In this document: in pieces, positions 5,759 through 5,759 of the stretch
How the letters are laid out: the number at the start of each line of letters is the position of its first letter
Position numbering within the stretch: the first letter of the stretch is position 1
Assembly (NCBI GenBank): GCA_964407425.1
Contig: CAYOVN010000203.1
Location: forward strand, 1 to 5,759
Source: JABDNZ01 sp964407425
GTDB lineage: Bacteria > Gemmatimonadota > Gemmatimonadetes > Longimicrobiales > Gaopeijiaceae
Reading direction: 5' to 3'
Length of the DNA stretch: 5,759 nt
The notes under the pieces: generated by a model
The model's database searches: none
Seen by the model: the letters and a program-made list of their open reading frames with translations, nothing else
Told to the model about the DNA's origin: nothing
Program-made: the position numbers and the translations under genes

Positions 5759-5759
5759 C

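Noticed and set aside
1..5759. Complete transposon with its own transposase between the inverted repeats
   Set aside because: The only transposase sequence inside is a 58-codon IS3 fragment without its catalytic Glu, and it belongs to a different element than the 54-bp arms. Nothing inside could mobilise the segment.

Overview
The window looks like GC-rich bacterial DNA. It carries an RqcH/NFACT ribosome-quality-control protein, an IS3-family transposase remnant, and a two-gene set of secreted or surface proteins with FG-GAP beta-propellers and a golvesin-like domain. I cannot name the phylum. The xGxGPGxxxGPHVR style of FG-GAP repeat and the RqcH type suit free-living lineages rich in secreted proteins (acidobacterial, planctomycete-like or deltaproteobacterial), but this is only an impression.

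Layout, left to right. Bases 1-54 are one arm of a perfect 54-bp inverted repeat whose other arm is at 5705-5758, so the window is bounded by identical, oppositely oriented ends. The left arm abuts the last ~58 codons of an IS3-family transposase (to 226), followed by that element's probable right end (to about 262). Directly after it, on the + strand, comes a full-length-looking rqcH (238-2118). Its annotated GTG start lies inside the IS end, and its likely native ATG (288) is out of frame by one base. Ten bases after the rqcH stop, the convergent minus-strand pair ends. Read 5'->3' on the minus strand, this pair is a golvesin-domain protein (5637-4723, probably missing its true N-terminus at the right-hand repeat), then an exported 865-aa protein with two different beta-propellers (4726-2129). 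The pair is joined by an ATGA overlap and a good Shine-Dalgarno sequence.

How it fits together. RqcH is a cytoplasmic housekeeping protein, unrelated to the minus-strand pair. That pair is translationally coupled and probably forms part of a surface or extracellular assembly. The 54-bp repeat holds a sigma70-like promoter (TTGACT, 17 bp, TATCCT) pointing inward at both ends, so the repeats could drive the genes on either side. The simplest reading is that two inverted copies of a mobile element flank the segment and only the last ~54 bp of each is present here. A fold-back or assembly-graph artefact would look the same. I see no convincing new defence or metabolic system. The notable features are the repeat-bounded architecture, the disrupted 5' ends it leaves, and the composite propeller protein. 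No tRNA, rRNA, CRISPR array or clear terminator was seen.
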